Notes: generated by a model not told the origin, from the sequence alone. A stretch of 64,000 nt of DNA from Glycomyces harbinensis (GCF_900101745.1 NZ_FNAD01000016.1:62001-126000); one strand, 5' to 3'. Numbered from the stretch's first letter, positions 16,655 to 26,183 are shown. Translations and numbers: made by a program.

Positions 16655-17730
16655 GACATGACCCCTTTCTTGCGGTTGGCGATGAGCAGCCAGATGAGGT
16701 AGGCGCCGCCGAGGACGCCGGTGACGACGCCGGTCGGCAGCTGGCGGCCCGCGATCCCGGCCACGGCGATCATGTCGGCGCCGGTGACGATGAGCGCGCC
16801 GACGATCCCCGAGACCAGGAAGCTGCGGGTCGAACCGGTCAGGCGGGCGGCGATGTGCGGGGCCGCGAGGGCGACGAACGCGAGCGGCCCGGCCACGGCG
16901 ACGGCCCCGGCGGTCAGGATCGAGGCGGCGACGAGCGCGACGACCCGCGAGGTGCCCACGCGGACACCGAGACCGGTCGCGGTCGCCTCGCCGAGGCGCA
17001 GCGCGTCCAGGCTCCGGGAGAGGAGCGCGACGACCAGGATGCCGCCGGCGAGGACGAGCCCGACGGCCCTGGCCTGGCTCCAGTCGCGGCCCGAGAGGTC
17101 GCCGGTGAGCCAGTAGACCGCGCGGAACGCGTCCACGATGGACGTGCGGGTGAGCAGGTAGCCGTTGATGCCCGCGAGGATCGCCGCGAGGCCGATGCCG
17201 ACCAGTACGAGACGGTACCCGGACGGGTCGCCGCCGCGCGTCAGCGCCCAGATGATCAGGCCGGTCGCGAGGGCGCCGACCGCGGCGAACACGGTGGTGA
17301 GCTGAAGCGACGAGGCGGTCAGGATGATCGCCACGAGCGCGCCCGAGGTCGCGCCCTGGGTCAGACCGAGGATGTCGGGACTGCCGAGCGGGTTGCGGGT
17401 GAGGTTCTGGAACAGCGCCCCGGACAGGCCCATGCAGGCGCCGACCGCGATGCCGGTCGCCAGGCGCGGCAGGCGCAGCGTCCAGAGGATGAACTCGTCG
17501 CCCTTGGTGCCCTCGCCGATCAGCGCGTACCAGACCCGTTCGAGGCCGAGGGCGGTCGAGCCGGTCGCGGCCGACCACATGGCGACCGCGATCAACGCGG
17601 CGAGGGAGCCGAGGACCGCGACGAGCGTGCGGTGGCGGACGCGCACGGACATCCCGCCCAGGCGCAGGACCGTGGACCGCCCTGCGGCGCCTCCGGCCTG
17701 CGGACTCGACCTGGTGAGCACGGCGGTCAC
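16651..17730 (-). CDS. Siderophore ABC importer permease 2 (FecCD family)
   Basis: This 359-residue FecCD-type permease has about 9-10 membrane segments and the conserved LPRLATGIAVGACMGLSGALFQ and LTRNPLGSPDILG segments. The ATPase-contact region GLGVRVG...VALAAPHIAARL is also present. GTG 17730 overlaps the stop of permease 1 (GTGA), with GGAAGGTGG upstream, so the subunits are made in equal amounts. It forms a heterodimeric channel with permease 1. Confidence 0.93.
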   Translation of the reverse strand: MTAVLTRSSPQAGGAAGRSTVLRLGGMSVRVRHRTLVAVLGSLAALIAVAMWSAATGSTALGLERVWYALIGEGTKGDEFILWTLRLPRLATGIAVGACMGLSGALFQNLTRNPLGSPDILGLTQGATSGALVAIILTASSLQLTTVFAAVGALATGLIIWALTRGGDPSGYRLVLVGIGLAAILAGINGYLLTRTSIVDAFRAVYWLTGDLSGRDWSQARAVGLVLAGGILVVALLSRSLDALRLGEATATGLGVRVGTSRVVALVAASILTAGAVAVAGPLAFVALAAPHIAARLTGSTRSFLVSGIVGALIVTGADMIAVAGIAGRQLPTGVVTGVLGGAYLIWLLIANRKKGVMS

Positions 17731-18806
17731 AGGCGGGCCACCTTCCTGCGGCTGACGAGGTAGAGGAAGAACGGGCCGCCGAAGACGGCGCAGACGATGC
17801 CGACCTGGACCTCGCCCGGCCGGGCGATCACGCGGCCGAGCACGTCGGCCGCGACCAGGAACGCCGCGCCCGTCAGGGCCGAGTACGGCAGGACCCAGTT
17901 CTGGTCGGGCCCGGTGAAGGCCCGCACCACGTGCGGGACGACGAGGCCGACGAAGACGATCGGGCCGCACACCGCCGTCGCGGTCCCGGCCAGGACCGTG
18001 ATGACCACGATCCCCGCGACCCGCAGCACCCGCGGGTCCACGCCGAGGCCGGTCGCGGTCGCGTCCCCGAGCGCGAGGGCGTTCAGCGGCCGCGCCAGCA
18101 GCACCCCGATGACGCTCGCGACGCCGATGAGGAGCACGACCGGGAGCATCGGCGCGACATGGGCGTTCACCAGCGAGCCCACCGACCAGAAGCGCATCTG
18201 GTCGAGCGTGGCCGCGTCCATGAGCTGGACCGCCGACACGTACGCGAACCCGGCGGCCGTCACCGCCGCGCCCGCCAGCGCCAGCCGCGCCGGGGTCGCC
18301 GAGGACGCGCCCGCGATGAGATAGCAGGCCACGGCCGCGATCGCGGCGCCGAGGAAGGCGAAGGAGATGGTCCCGGCGAAACCGAAGGAGCCGATGAAGT
18401 AGGAGGCGGTGACCACCGCGACCGCCGCGCCGGTGTTGACGCCCAGGAGCCCGGGGTCGGCGAGGGGGTTGCGGGTCATGGCCTGCATGAGGGCGCCGGC
18501 CAGGCCGAGGGCGGCCCCGGCGGCGAGTCCGAGGATCGTGCGCGGCACGCGCAGCTCGGTGACGACCGGGTAGGCGTCGGAGGCCCGGTCGGTCAGACCG
18601 TCCCACACCTCGGGAAGGCCCATGGCGCGCGAGCCCACGGCGATGCTGAGGAGCGCGAGCGCGGCGAGGGCGGCGGTGAGGACGAGAATGCCGGAGACCC
18701 GGCGTGCGGTGCGCTTTTGCGGCACCGATTCGCTTGGGCCCCTGTTGGAATCGAGGCCCGCCGGGGTCGGCTGGGCCTGGTTCCGGGCGCGCTGGGCGGT
18801 TGACAA
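17727..18806 (-). CDS. Siderophore ABC importer permease 1 (FecCD family)
   Basis: This 359-residue FecCD permease has a hydrophilic N-terminal lead of about 35 residues and about 9-10 membrane segments. Signature blocks are LRVPRTILGLAAGAALGLAG, MTRNPLADPGLLGVN and VVPHVVRAFTG. The start is TTG 18806, chosen because GGAG sits 7 bases upstream and no ATG or GTG fits. It is the first gene of the minus-strand operon and diverges from the binding-protein gene across a shared iron box. An Fe(III)-siderophore is the likely cargo. Confidence 0.9.
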   Translation of the reverse strand: MSTAQRARNQAQPTPAGLDSNRGPSESVPQKRTARRVSGILVLTAALAALALLSIAVGSRAMGLPEVWDGLTDRASDAYPVVTELRVPRTILGLAAGAALGLAGALMQAMTRNPLADPGLLGVNTGAAVAVVTASYFIGSFGFAGTISFAFLGAAIAAVACYLIAGASSATPARLALAGAAVTAAGFAYVSAVQLMDAATLDQMRFWSVGSLVNAHVAPMLPVVLLIGVASVIGVLLARPLNALALGDATATGLGVDPRVLRVAGIVVITVLAGTATAVCGPIVFVGLVVPHVVRAFTGPDQNWVLPYSALTGAAFLVAADVLGRVIARPGEVQVGIVCAVFGGPFFLYLVSRRKVARL

Positions 18807-18837
18807 GTGCGGTCTCCGGAGGGATGTTGACTGCGGT

Positions 18838-18856
18838 TTTGTTTAGGCTAACCTAA
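18838..18856. promoter_or_regulatory. Iron box (IdeR/DmdR-type) between divergent siderophore genes
   Basis: The 19-base site matches the consensus TTAGGTTAGGCTAACCTAA at 17 positions. It overlaps a likely + strand promoter (TTGACT at 18827-18832, TAACCT at 18849-18854). Iron-loaded IdeR/DmdR1 would repress both the permease-ATPase operon and the first binding protein. Confidence 0.88.
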
Positions 18857-18897
18857 CCACGATAACCCCGCCCCGTTCACCATCGAAGGAGTTCGAC

Positions 18898-19956
18898 GTG
18901 CCACTCCGCGCCTATCCCCGGGCCCTGACCCGCCGCAGCCTGTTCGCCGCGGGCGGCGGTCTCGGCGCCGCCTCCCTCCTGGCCGCGTGCTCCGAGGGAG
19001 ACGGCGGTGACGAGGGCGCGAACGGCGGCTCGGGCTCGTTCTCGTTCGTCGACGAGCGCGACCAGAAGGCGGTCGAGCTCGACCACGTCCCGAGCAAGGT
19101 CGTCGCGTTCACCGGCCTGGCCGCGGCGCTGTACGACTACGGCGTGGAGGTCGCGGCCGTCTTCGGCCCCACCACGCTCGAAGACGGCTCGCCCGACATC
19201 CAGGCCGGGCGAATGCCCGTCGAGGACCTCCAGGTCCTGGGCAACGTCTGGGGCGAGTTCGACGTCGAGAAGTACGCCGAGATCGGCCCCGACCTCCTCG
19301 TCTCGCACTACTACGAGGGCTTCGACCTGTGGTTCGTTCCCGAAGAGCGCCTTGAGGAGATCGAGTCGCTCGCGCCGGGCGTGGGCATCGAGGTCTCGCT
19401 GCCGACCCTGGACCAGATCATCGACCGCCACGCGCAGCTGGCCGTGGAGCTCGGCGCCGACCTCGATTCCGAAGCGAATGTCGCTGGCATCGAACGGTTC
19501 GGCGCCGCAATGGCGGCGATCCCGGACACGTACTTCGGTATCCAACAGGCCACCGGCTACGAATACAAGGCCATGGCGGTCGGCGCCTGGCCCGACGGGC
19601 TCTACATCGCCAACCCGCCCACGTTCAACCTGCTCGCCAAAAGCGTCGAGCTCGGCGTCGACTTCGTGGTCCCCGACAACCCCGACCAGAACGACTACTG
19701 GGAGCTCCTGTCCTGGGAGAACGTCGACAAGTACGAGGCCGACGTGATCTTCCTGGACGTGCGAACCGGCAACATCACGGCCGAGCGACTGCTCGCCGAG
19801 CAGCCGACCTGGGCGGCGCTCCCGGCGGTGGCGGCCGGGCAGGTGTACGGCTGGAACGCCGAGCCGGTGTACTCGCATGTCGGTGGGGCCGTTGAGCTGG
19901 AGAGGATCGCGGAAGGGCTCGGCGCCGCGCGGCCGATCGCCTCGCTGACCGACTGA
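18898..19956 (+). CDS. Siderophore-binding lipoprotein 1
   Basis: This 352-residue extracytoplasmic substrate-binding protein of the periplasmic-binding-protein-2 (FhuD/BtuF) class has a twin-arginine start (TRRSLF) and lipobox LLAAC with acylated C31. A low-complexity Gly/Asp linker is followed by the core beginning FVDERDQKAVELDHVPSKVV. GTG 18898 follows AAGGAG. It lies divergent from the importer genes across the iron box, so it should deliver ferric siderophore to that permease. A paralogue follows immediately. Confidence 0.92.
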   Translation: MPLRAYPRALTRRSLFAAGGGLGAASLLAACSEGDGGDEGANGGSGSFSFVDERDQKAVELDHVPSKVVAFTGLAAALYDYGVEVAAVFGPTTLEDGSPDIQAGRMPVEDLQVLGNVWGEFDVEKYAEIGPDLLVSHYYEGFDLWFVPEERLEEIESLAPGVGIEVSLPTLDQIIDRHAQLAVELGADLDSEANVAGIERFGAAMAAIPDTYFGIQQATGYEYKAMAVGAWPDGLYIANPPTFNLLAKSVELGVDFVVPDNPDQNDYWELLSWENVDKYEADVIFLDVRTGNITAERLLAEQPTWAALPAVAAGQVYGWNAEPVYSHVGGAVELERIAEGLGAARPIASLTD

Positions 19957-20007
19957 ATGCGTGGCTGACGCCACGTGAGGACCCCAGGTCAGGGAGCCGG
20001 AATATGT

Positions 20008-20024
20008 TTAGGTTAGCCTAACCT
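20008..20024. promoter_or_regulatory. Iron box upstream of binding lipoprotein 2
   Basis: AGGTTAGCCTAACCT (20010-20024) is a 15-bp palindrome, and the wider site matches 16 of 19 iron-box positions. It lies 75 bp upstream of the second binding-protein gene, giving that gene its own iron control. Confidence 0.88.
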
Positions 20025-20099
20025 CGGTTCGTACGGGCGAGGCCCCGAACACCGACCGCCAGTCCGGCCCCCACACGCCCTTCGTGAAGGAGACACCAC

Positions 20100-21143
20100 A
20101 TGGCTTTCGATGCCGACAGCGTCAAGATCGGCCGCCGCGGCCTGCTCGCGGGCGGCGGCGCCCTCGGGGTGACCGGCGCCCTCGCCGCATGCGGCGGCGG
20201 GGAGGACGAGTCCGGATCCGGCGACGAGTCCACCGGCCCCTGGGAGTTCACCGACGACCGCGGCGAGACCGCCGAGCTGGAGAACAGGCCCACCAAGATC
20301 GTCGCCTTCACCGGCATGGCCGCCGCGCTGTACGACTTCGGCGTCGAGGTCCCGGCCGTCTTCGGCCCCACCACGAACGAGGACGGCTCGGCCACCACCC
20401 AGGCCGGCGACCTCCCCGTCGACGACCTCGAGGTCTTCGGCAACGTCTACGGCGAGTTCGACGTCGAGGCCTACGCCGCCTACGGGCCCGAGGTCATCAT
20501 GTCCCACTACTACATCGACCCCGCCGCGCTCTGGTACGTGCCCGAGGCCAGCGCCTCCGACATCACGAGCCTCGCCCCCGTCGTCGCGCTCAGCGCCAAC
20601 GACGAAGCCCTGGCGAACACCCTCGACCAGGTGATCGGCCGCCACGCCGAACTCGCCGCGAGCCTCGGGGCCGACCTGGAGTCGGACGACAACGTCGCGA
20701 GCAAGGAGCGCTACGACGCGGCCGTCGAGGCCCTCAGGACGGCCGCCGCCGCGAACCCGGTCAGGGTGCTCGCCTGCGCCGCGGCCGCCGACACGTTCTA
20801 CGCCTCCAGCCCGAACATGGGCAACGACACCCGCTTCTTCATGGAGTTGGGCGTCGACATCATCGTCCCCGACGCGCTGGACGCGGCCACCGGCAGCTAC
20901 TTCGAGTTCCTCTCCTGGGAGAACGCCGACAAGTACGACGCGGACCTGCTCCTGCTCGACAACCGGGTCCAGTCACTCCAGCCCGATCAGCTGACCGAGT
21001 ACCCGACCTGGAACGCGCTCCCGGCCGTCCAGGAAGGACAGATCGTCGGCTGGGAGGCCGAGCCGATGTACTCCTACGGTCTCGCCGCCGCCTCCATCGA
21101 GGCCCTGGCCGAGGCGATCACGAACGCGAAGAAGCTGTTCTGA
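20100..21143 (+). CDS. Siderophore-binding lipoprotein 2
   Basis: This 347-residue paralogue of the preceding protein has twin arginines (GRRGLL) and lipobox GALAAC with C31. The core is FTDDRGETAELENRPTKIV and ends in a YSYGLAAASIEALAEAI helix. Shared blocks (KIVAFTG, AALYD, EVPAVFGPTT) show tandem duplication, but the pocket regions differ, suggesting two siderophores feed one importer. AAGGAG precedes ATG 20100. A strong palindrome terminates transcription. Confidence 0.92.
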   Translation: MAFDADSVKIGRRGLLAGGGALGVTGALAACGGGEDESGSGDESTGPWEFTDDRGETAELENRPTKIVAFTGMAAALYDFGVEVPAVFGPTTNEDGSATTQAGDLPVDDLEVFGNVYGEFDVEAYAAYGPEVIMSHYYIDPAALWYVPEASASDITSLAPVVALSANDEALANTLDQVIGRHAELAASLGADLESDDNVASKERYDAAVEALRTAAAANPVRVLACAAAADTFYASSPNMGNDTRFFMELGVDIIVPDALDAATGSYFEFLSWENADKYDADLLLLDNRVQSLQPDQLTEYPTWNALPAVQEGQIVGWEAEPMYSYGLAAASIEALAEAITNAKKLF

Positions 21144-21183
21144 GAGCTTTCCCGAAGAGCGACAACTGAAGAATGCAAAGTGA

Positions 21184-21215
21184 GAAGGGGCGGATCCACG
21201 TGGATCCGCCCCTTC
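21184..21215. terminator. Bidirectional hairpin terminator
   Basis: A perfect 32-bp palindrome (arms 21184-21199 and 21200-21215) lies between convergent genes. It contains two BamHI-like GGATCC cores and can fold on either strand. TTCGTTTC follows on the + strand. Confidence 0.88.
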
Positions 21216-21229
21216 GTTTCGCCTCTCGG

Positions 21230-23467
21230 TTACTTCAGGTCGATGGTGACGACCTCGGGGTCGTGGTCGGAGACCCCGTAGTTGCCGTAAGCGGGCTCCT
21301 CGCCGAACTCGTAGGCGTCGGCCGGGTAGTCCGAGTTGATGTGCGCGGACACCGCGGACTCGACCTCGCGGAGGAGGTGCGGGGAGGCCCACATCTGGTC
21401 GAGCGTCTGCGCCTGGCCCACATAGGTGTAGGAGTAGGCGGCCTCGGGGTGGTCCTCCAGCATGTAGTCGTAGAGGCTGGAGAGCCCCGAGTCCTCGTAG
21501 AGCCCGGCGAGCTGGTCGGACGGGCCCACCCAGTCCCCCGCGATGGTCTGGCCCTCGGCGAACGGGTCGTCGGGGCGCGGGAAGACGTTCAGGTCGCCGC
21601 CGGCCAGGACGTTCGCCCTGCGGTCCTCCTCGAGGATCGCGGCGCTGATCGCGGCCAGGTAGTTCGCCTGCTCGGTGCGATGCAGCACGCGCGTGTTCGG
21701 GCTGGAGGAGAAGTGGTTGTTGATCAGGTAGATCTCCTCGACCTTGTTGCCGTGCTTGTCCTTGAGGTAGAACTTCGCGACCTGCGCGGGACGGCTGAAC
21801 ACGTCGAAGCCGTTGCAGGCGTAGACGCCCGAGTTCGTGCACTGCTCGATGACCTCGTCGGGCAGCGCCGCGTTGAGGGCCTTCGGGTTCTGGACCTCGG
21901 CGTTGATCTCGTCGGCCTCGGTCGGGTAGTCGACCTCCGGGTCGTCGCCGAGGACCGGGTCCCAGTGCTTGGCCTTCGAGAGGCCGGCGAGCTTGGGCTG
22001 GTAGAGGAAGCCGGTCATGATGCCGCGGGTGTCGGCCGAGTCGAGGTCGCCCACGGCCTTGTAGGTCGGGCCGCCGTACTCGGCGATGAGGAGGGCCAGC
22101 TCCTGGAGGGAGTCGGGCGCGCCGTCGCTCTGCTCGTTCGCGTCGCCGGTGTTCACCAGGTCGCAGACCAGGCGGTCCTCGCCGAGGTCGGAGCGCTTCG
22201 TCCACGCGGGGTTGACCGAGCAGACGTCCTGGGCCTCGCCCTCCTGCGTCATGAGGATCGCCGGGCTGTGCAGGTCGTCCACGATCTGCGCGGCCTCGCG
22301 CTCCATGCGCGCCTGGTACTCCGTGTAGTCCGACGGCACGTAGTCGAAGGGCGGGTTGACGTTCCCTTCGGGGTCCTCGGCGTCGACGCAGCCGGGGTCG
22401 CCCTCGAAGTCGCACTCGGAGTTCGGGTTGTCGCGGGTGTCGTAGAGGTTCTCGATGTTGTACGAGCCGATCGCGGCCTCGTGCCTGCCGACCGGTTCGA
22501 CGGGCTCGTTCTCGGCCGGCTCCAGGCCGCCTTCGAGCGCGAGGTCGTCGGCGACCTCGATGGCGTACTTGGCGAACGAGAGGTACACGCCGCCGGTGTT
22601 GGCCTCGGTGATGACGTCGTACGTCTTGGCCGGGGCGATGATCGACTCCGTGGTGCCCGCGGTGGCGCGGATGCCCAGGTCGCCCATGACGAACAGGTAG
22701 CCGTTGCCGTCGTCGAAGCTGCCCTCGACCGTGTCGAGCGGGTGCGCGTCGCGGAAGGCACGGGCGGCGTACCCGCCCTGCTGGGCCGCGGCGCTGTCGC
22801 CGCGCATGGCCCAGACCTCGCCGCCGCTGGAGAACACGTCGCGGCCGGCGGTGACCACCGAGTCGGCCGGGACGGTGAGCTGCATGCCGAGGTGGCGGCG
22901 GAAGTACTCGGTGGAGGCCTTCGCGTCGTCGGGGGCGTCGACCTCGACGGACTCGATCTCGGCGAGCGGGTCCAGGCCGGTGTCGACCACGTCGTAGACG
23001 AAGGTCGAGCCGCCGCTGAACTGGATGTTCCCGAAGTAGGTGCCGACCACGGCGCGCACCACGATCTCGTCGCCGACGTTCACGGTCCAGTTGGCGCCCA
23101 GCTCGGTCTGCGCGGGCGAGCCGTTGAGGGTGCGGATCGTGGAGTACTGGTTGTTGAAGACGAAGATGCCGTCCGAGGAGTTCGGGTCGCCGTCGGTCGC
23201 GTCGGCCCGCTCCTGGAGGAAGAAGCCCTTGTTGCCGGACGGGTCCAGGGTCTCCTGGGTGACCACGCCCTGGACGTACACGGTCTGGCCGGCCAGCGGC
23301 GAGGTGAAGTCGGTGTCGCCGTCGGCGATGGAACCCTGGACTTCACCGATGTGCCTGATGTCGGCCTGAGCCTGGGCCTGGGAGGCGAACACGAATCCGG
23401 CGGCGCCGATGATCGCGACGCCGGCGGCGGCCGCCGCGAGGCGCGCTCGCCGTCTGAGGGACTGCAC
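21230..23467 (-). CDS. Secreted endonuclease/exonuclease/phosphatase-family protein (ExeM-like)
   Basis: This 745-residue secreted protein probably degrades extracellular DNA or phosphoesters. The signal peptide is LRRRARLAAAAAGVAIIGAA...ASQAQA. An N-terminal OB-fold-like region (VYVQGVVTQET...GFFLQE) follows. The C-terminal EEP domain has IGSYNIENLYD, ILMTQEGE, LINNHFSS, GGDLNVFPRPDD and GVSDHDPEV as metal and catalytic motifs. GTG 23467 was chosen because GGAG lies 7 bases upstream and it gives a proper signal sequence. It shares a terminator with the siderophore genes but no obvious pathway. Confidence 0.88.
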   Translation of the reverse strand: MQSLRRRARLAAAAAGVAIIGAAGFVFASQAQAQADIRHIGEVQGSIADGDTDFTSPLAGQTVYVQGVVTQETLDPSGNKGFFLQERADATDGDPNSSDGIFVFNNQYSTIRTLNGSPAQTELGANWTVNVGDEIVVRAVVGTYFGNIQFSGGSTFVYDVVDTGLDPLAEIESVEVDAPDDAKASTEYFRRHLGMQLTVPADSVVTAGRDVFSSGGEVWAMRGDSAAAQQGGYAARAFRDAHPLDTVEGSFDDGNGYLFVMGDLGIRATAGTTESIIAPAKTYDVITEANTGGVYLSFAKYAIEVADDLALEGGLEPAENEPVEPVGRHEAAIGSYNIENLYDTRDNPNSECDFEGDPGCVDAEDPEGNVNPPFDYVPSDYTEYQARMEREAAQIVDDLHSPAILMTQEGEAQDVCSVNPAWTKRSDLGEDRLVCDLVNTGDANEQSDGAPDSLQELALLIAEYGGPTYKAVGDLDSADTRGIMTGFLYQPKLAGLSKAKHWDPVLGDDPEVDYPTEADEINAEVQNPKALNAALPDEVIEQCTNSGVYACNGFDVFSRPAQVAKFYLKDKHGNKVEEIYLINNHFSSSPNTRVLHRTEQANYLAAISAAILEEDRRANVLAGGDLNVFPRPDDPFAEGQTIAGDWVGPSDQLAGLYEDSGLSSLYDYMLEDHPEAAYSYTYVGQAQTLDQMWASPHLLREVESAVSAHINSDYPADAYEFGEEPAYGNYGVSDHDPEVVTIDLK

Positions 23468-23617
23468 AGGAGGACTCCAATGCTGATGCCGAGGCTCCGG
23501 TGCGGATTCGCGCCGGAGGCGGGATGATGGGGCGGTTCTCACTCAACCGCAACGTATGGTCGAGCGCAAGGCCTCCGGGTGAATTCCTCGTATCATCCCA
23601 TGTCTCATTCGGCCACC

Positions 23618-23651
23618 AAAAAAGGCGGGACGCCCCTCAGGACGCCCCGCC
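23618..23651 (-). terminator. Rho-independent terminator of the lyase gene
   Basis: On the minus strand a 12-bp stem (23651-23624, with two G-U pairs) is followed by TTTTTT (23623-23618). It lies 13 bp after the stop codon and is one of the few classical terminators with a T tract in the window. Confidence 0.88.
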
Positions 23652-23664
23652 CGTTCGATCTCAG

Positions 23665-25986
23665 TTACCGGTCGTAGCGCGGCGTCCAATAGTCGGGCAC
23701 GGTCACGTCGCCGAAGTCCATGTCCGAGGCCAGGTAGAAGCTCGTGTACTGCGGCTGGTTGTAGGTCGTCTGCTGGTTCGCGACGCCCACGCGGTACTGC
23801 GGGTCGTGCATGAGCGTGAAGAGCTTGTGGTCGGTGACCTCAGTGGAGACGTAGACGCGGATCGCGCTGCTGTCCGCGGTGCGGACCAGGAGCTCCTCGC
23901 GCCAGTCGCCGAGCACGTCGGCCACCAGGCCGGGGTTGCCCTTCGTGTAGTTGTTGGTCAGCGTCTCAGGGGCGTCCAGCACCACGCCGTCCTGGTAGTC
24001 CCGGATCGTCGTGGTCTCGATCGTGGCGGCGTCGGCGCCGTGGACGAGCTGGGTGGTCAGGTCGGCGTCCCAGCGGATGCTCATGTTCGTCCCGGGCGGC
24101 GTGCCCTCGATCTGCTCGCCGGCGGCGGTGAACAGGCCTTCGGGGTTGCCCGCCTGGTCCGGCGGCAGTCCGGCCCAGGCTTCGAGTCCCGGGCTCGACG
24201 GGTCGACGTCGCCGACCATGCCGCGCCCGGTGTCGCGGCCGGTGTAGCCGCCCCACAGGACCTCGCCGGACTCGGCGTCGCGCATCGCGTAGCCGTAGGG
24301 CGCCCAAGTGCCGCCCTCGAAGACCGAGAAGATCTCCAGCCCTTCACGGTCGGGGTCGAAGTCGCCCACGTGGAGCGCGTCACCGTGGCCGAGCTTCGCC
24401 AGGGAGCCCGGGTTGGCCGAGCCCTCGGGCATGGTCGCGTACGAGGAGTAGAGCAGCGAGCCGTCGTCGTCCAGCGTCGCGGCGCCGTAGACGATCTCCT
24501 GCTTGCCGTCGCCGTCCACATCGGCCACCTGGAGCGAGTGGTCGCCCTGCGTCGTCAGCGTGCCCCATTCGGGATCGGGCCCTTCGACGCCGTGCGGTCC
24601 GCTGTTGAACGGGTTCGACATGGGCGCGTGGCCGGAGTCGGCCTGCCAGCGCTCGGTCAGGTGCCGGCCGTTCCAGTCGATCGCGGTGATCGTCGTGCGC
24701 GTGTAGTAGCCGCGGGCGAAGATCGCCGTGGGGTGCTCGCCGTCGAGGTAGGCGACGCCGGAGAGGAAGCGGTCGACCCGGTTGCCCGGCTCGATGCGCG
24801 ACATCGCGTAGTCGCCCCACAGGAGGCCGTCGTCGCCGCGCTCGACGGGGAAGTCGACCGTGTCCATCTCGAGTCCGGTGCGGCCGTTGAACACCGTGAG
24901 GTACTCGGGCCCGTCGAGGACGAAGCCCGCGAAGTTCCGCAGCTGGTTCCGGGCCGAACGCGACGGCGCGTAGACGTCGATGAAGTGGTCGGCCAGGGTC
25001 TCGGCGTCCGCCTGGGACAGCGGGTACGAGAAGTCGAACTGGGCATCGGCCCCGAGCGCGGCTTCAACAGTCGAGGGCCAGTCCCCGTTCAAAACCTCAG
25101 GGTGCTGGTCCCAGCCTTGAAAAATCCCCACCAGATGGTCGTAGTACCCGTCGGCGGACAACCGGTAGTCGTCCTGGTGCGTAACGCCCGCACGGACGTC
25201 GTCGCGAGGCAGGTCGATGTAGTCGACCTTGCCGCCCTTCACATATGAGGTGGACTTGGTGCCGGGTGCGGTCTTGAGCATGACCTCGGCGATGCCGTCG
25301 CCGTCGTAGTCGTAGACCTGGAACTGGGTGTAGTGCGCGCCGGCCCGGATGTTGACGCCGGGCTCGATGCGCCACAGCAGCTCGCCCTCCTGGGTGTAGG
25401 CGTCGATGAGGACGGGCCCGGTGTAGCCGACCTGGGAGACGTCCTTGGAGTTGGAGGGGTCCCACTTGACGACGTACTCGTAATCCCCGTCGCCGTCGAG
25501 ATCGCCGGGGCTGATGTCGTTGGCCTTGTAGGTGTACGCCTCCCCGGCGGGCGTGACGCCGTCGGCGGGCTTCTGCAACGGGATGTCGAGGTAGCCCTGC
25601 GACCAGGGCTCGACGGTGTCGGAGACGTCGTCGTGGCCGCGCTTGACGGCGACGACCTTGTACTCGTCGTCCTCCGCACCACCGGTGTCGAGGAAGTTGG
25701 TGGAGTCGGTGACGGTGGCGATCTTCTTGCCGTCGCGGTAGACCTTGAAGGTCGCGCCGGTCAGACCTGAATCGTTATAACCGGTGACCTCATTGGCGAG
25801 CAGGCGCCAGCTGAGGAAGACACCATCGTCAGTCACCGCGGCGACGAGGCCGCGGTCGAGCCGTTCGAGCTGGATCTCGTCATGATGACCGCCGTGGCCC
25901 TGAACAGAGGCCGTGACCCCGGCCCCGGCCAGCGCGCCGACCAGCGAAACGGCAATGATCCTACGGAACTTGGTGGGGGGACTCAT
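23665..25986 (-). CDS. Rhamnogalacturonan lyase (polysaccharide lyase family 11)
   Basis: This 773-residue secreted enzyme cleaves the rhamnogalacturonan-I backbone of plant pectin by beta-elimination. The signal peptide is KFRRIIAVSLVGALAGAGVTAS. The N-terminal domain starts LERLDRGLVAAVTDDGVFLSWRLL, the hallmark of family 11. The eight-bladed propeller carries Ca-binding blocks (DLDGDGDYEYVVKWDPSNSK, DYDGDGIAEVMLKTA, DVDGDGKQEIVYGA) and ends QYTSFYLASDM. GGAG lies 9 bases before ATG 25986. A LacI-type operator upstream suggests sugar control. No pectin operon surrounds it. Confidence 0.94.
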   Translation of the reverse strand: MSPPTKFRRIIAVSLVGALAGAGVTASVQGHGGHHDEIQLERLDRGLVAAVTDDGVFLSWRLLANEVTGYNDSGLTGATFKVYRDGKKIATVTDSTNFLDTGGAEDDEYKVVAVKRGHDDVSDTVEPWSQGYLDIPLQKPADGVTPAGEAYTYKANDISPGDLDGDGDYEYVVKWDPSNSKDVSQVGYTGPVLIDAYTQEGELLWRIEPGVNIRAGAHYTQFQVYDYDGDGIAEVMLKTAPGTKSTSYVKGGKVDYIDLPRDDVRAGVTHQDDYRLSADGYYDHLVGIFQGWDQHPEVLNGDWPSTVEAALGADAQFDFSYPLSQADAETLADHFIDVYAPSRSARNQLRNFAGFVLDGPEYLTVFNGRTGLEMDTVDFPVERGDDGLLWGDYAMSRIEPGNRVDRFLSGVAYLDGEHPTAIFARGYYTRTTITAIDWNGRHLTERWQADSGHAPMSNPFNSGPHGVEGPDPEWGTLTTQGDHSLQVADVDGDGKQEIVYGAATLDDDGSLLYSSYATMPEGSANPGSLAKLGHGDALHVGDFDPDREGLEIFSVFEGGTWAPYGYAMRDAESGEVLWGGYTGRDTGRGMVGDVDPSSPGLEAWAGLPPDQAGNPEGLFTAAGEQIEGTPPGTNMSIRWDADLTTQLVHGADAATIETTTIRDYQDGVVLDAPETLTNNYTKGNPGLVADVLGDWREELLVRTADSSAIRVYVSTEVTDHKLFTLMHDPQYRVGVANQQTTYNQPQYTSFYLASDMDFGDVTVPDYWTPRYDR

Positions 25987-26046
25987 AGAGGGGAGCTCCT
26001 CGGATTCGTACGAGGCCAGTCAACGAGGGGACGTCCCGAACCTCAA

Positions 26047-26060
26047 TTGAAACGATTTAA
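26047..26060. promoter_or_regulatory. LacI-type operator candidate (lyase promoter)
   Basis: TTGAAACGATTTAA resembles the LacI-family palindrome TTGAAACGTTTCAA with two mismatches and a central CG. It lies about 60 bp upstream of the lyase start in an AT-rich patch, fitting repression until pectin sugars are present. Confidence 0.5.
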
Positions 26061-26183
26061 CGCATCGAAGACTATCGACATTGGCAAGCCCTGTCAAGAT
26101 CCCCGCCCGGTGTGACGGCCGCTATCCCGAACCCCCCAGCGCACCACGCCGACAGCGACTCCGGTACAGTTACGCCTCGTCCC

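Noticed and set aside
21173..23527. 784-codon plus-strand frame opposite the secreted nuclease
   Set aside because: Val/Gly/Arg repeats without domains; the minus-strand gene has a signal peptide and catalytic motifs.
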